Assembly: GCA_024509875.1 (NCBI GenBank)
Contig: JAMPIV010008089.1
Location: forward strand, 57,501-121,500
Length of the DNA stretch: 64,000 nt
DNA from: Oreohelix idahoensis
Taxonomy: Eukaryota > Mollusca > Gastropoda > Stylommatophora > Oreohelicidae
Reading direction: 5' to 3'
The notes beneath the pieces are model-generated. The model saw nothing but the letters and a program-made list of their open reading frames with translations, made no database searches and had not been told where the DNA came from. Below are positions 63,263 to 64,000 of the stretch, piece after piece. Position 1 is the first letter of the stretch, and each line of letters starts with the position of its first letter. Made by a program: the position numbers and the translations under genes.

Positions 63263-63298
63263 GTATGTCATCGTCATTTTTCTTTATGCTGCTTGCGG

Positions 63299-63600
63299 AG
63301 CATGGAACCAGCACTATAAACTGTCCCCTTTATAGGACGCCTGCACTATAAACTGTCCCCTTGATAGGACGCCTGCACTATAAACTGTCCCCTTGATAGG
63401 ACGCCTGCACTAAGCATTCACATGCTCCTCCAGTGGTGGTTTCTGTGGCAAATGTTTGTATATGATGAGCTTAGTCAGCCATCTACGCACAACCCTTAAA
63501 TTAGTCACCTTGTACGGCACACGCTTGAGAGTGCAGAAGTCCTGTTCTTTCTTTGCTTCTTCAGAGACCCCCTGGAACTACATGGGACTAAAATATGTAT
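63299..63600 (+). repeat. element H, copy with a 32-bp mini-expansion
   Basis: AGCATGGAACCAGCACTATAAACTG opens the copy. GATAGGACGCCTGCACTATAAACTGTCCCC is present about three times (63325-63408). The H body follows (CACATGCTCCTCCAGTGG, TATATGATGAGCTTAG). Confidence 0.75.
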
Positions 63601-63617
63601 TAAATATAATGTTTATG

Positions 63618-63897
63618 GGGAGCCGCGGTAGCATAGTGGTTAGTGCACTGGCTTCCTAGCTCAGGGGTCTATAGTTCGATCCCCAGATAATGTGGGATTT
63701 TTTTAGGCCGCAAACGGCTCCTGGGTCGACCCAGCCCCAATTGGGTACCAGAGCAACTTCTGGGAAGGTTAAGGCGGCCGGCGTGATGCTGATCACATCA
63801 CCCCTAGTGTGCCGATGGTCAAGAAAATATGGGCTTAACACCATATTCCCAATATGCCTCAATGGGCGTGTAACAGGATCCTTTACCTCCTTGACCC
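63618..63897 (+). mobile_element. SINE I, full-length tRNA-derived copy, with 13-bp target duplication
   Basis: Framed by TATAATGTTTATG at 63605-63617 and 63898-63910. The head GCGGTAGCATAGTGGTTAG (A box) and ATAGTTCGATCCCCAG (B box) is a tRNA-like RNA polymerase III promoter. The body carries GGCTCCTGGGTCGACCC, AGAGCAACTTCTGGGAAGG and GTGCCGATGGTCAAGAAAAT. The 3' end is TTACCTCCTTGACCC. Confidence 0.92.
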
Positions 63898-63910
63898 TAT
63901 AATGTTTATG

Positions 63911-64000
63911 TGACTTTCATCATGTGAAACATTTGCTATAGACACCATCACTGCATGAGCGCAGCAATACTTTAATATAGGCTTCTTGCAAGGGGACCAG
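63911..64000. repeat. element H, partial, running off the window
   Basis: GACACCATCACTGCATGAGC and GGCTTCTTGCAAGGGGACCAG match H modules (36890-36930, 3400-3425) up to the last base. Confidence 0.6.

Noticed and set aside
63618..63690. A functional tRNA gene (A and B boxes present).
   Set aside because: It is the head of a repeated SINE with a target duplication, and the tRNA-like part does not fold into a clean cloverleaf with matched acceptor ends. Truncated relatives occur at 36468 and 57735.

Overview
The window is animal (metazoan) nuclear DNA. One host gene is recognisable: a plus-strand, intron-rich orthologue of unkempt (unk), the CCCH zinc-finger RNA-binding translational regulator. 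Fourteen coding exons run from the start codon at 14744 to a splice donor at 63263. They encode six CCCH fingers, a serine-rich linker and most of a C-terminal coiled coil. Joined, they give 2253 coding bases (751 codons) in one frame. The C-terminal RING-like exon lies beyond the right edge. Large introns packed with many RTE-like and I-like LINEs, tRNA-derived SINEs, and hAT and piggyBac-type DNA transposons suggest an invertebrate, perhaps a mollusc; that assignment is an inference from repeat style only.

Layout. 1-14.4 kb is intergenic mobile DNA: a decayed RTE-like LINE (family A, 1-2982), a region of short repeats, a 5.56-kb hAT element (4476-10034) inserted into a tRNA-derived SINE with an 8-bp target duplication, and a 3.4-kb LINE (family M, 10965-14411) ending 332 bp before the unk start codon. 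14.4-15.1 kb holds the unk promoter/5' region and coding exons 1-2. Intron 2 (15.1-32.0 kb) holds a piggyBac-like element and a second hAT element that has been cut by at least four LINEs (B2, C, A2, B1). Two of these LINEs carry further insertions, up to four levels deep. 32.0-63.3 kb holds exons 3-14, with introns that contain SINEs (families F, I, J, N), a dispersed element (H), LINE tails (A, E, K, L), a second piggyBac-like element and six tandem arrays.

Family letters (A, B, C, E, M, L, K for LINEs; F, I, J, N for SINE-like units; G, H for other dispersed repeats) are my own labels for sequences that recur inside this window. Most insertions were delimited by reading target-site duplications (TSDs) directly. 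In several cases removing the insertion restores an open reading frame across the junction.

The points most worth a second look are: a one-base phase mismatch at unk intron 2 that canonical AG acceptors cannot repair; two minisatellites that both expanded from the same palindromic spot of element H; the nested insertion stack in intron 2; a LINE insertion carrying an inverted copy of its own target; and two piggyBac-like families with the same subterminal-palindrome design. I found no operon, phage, CRISPR or RNA gene, and no clearly new biochemical system.
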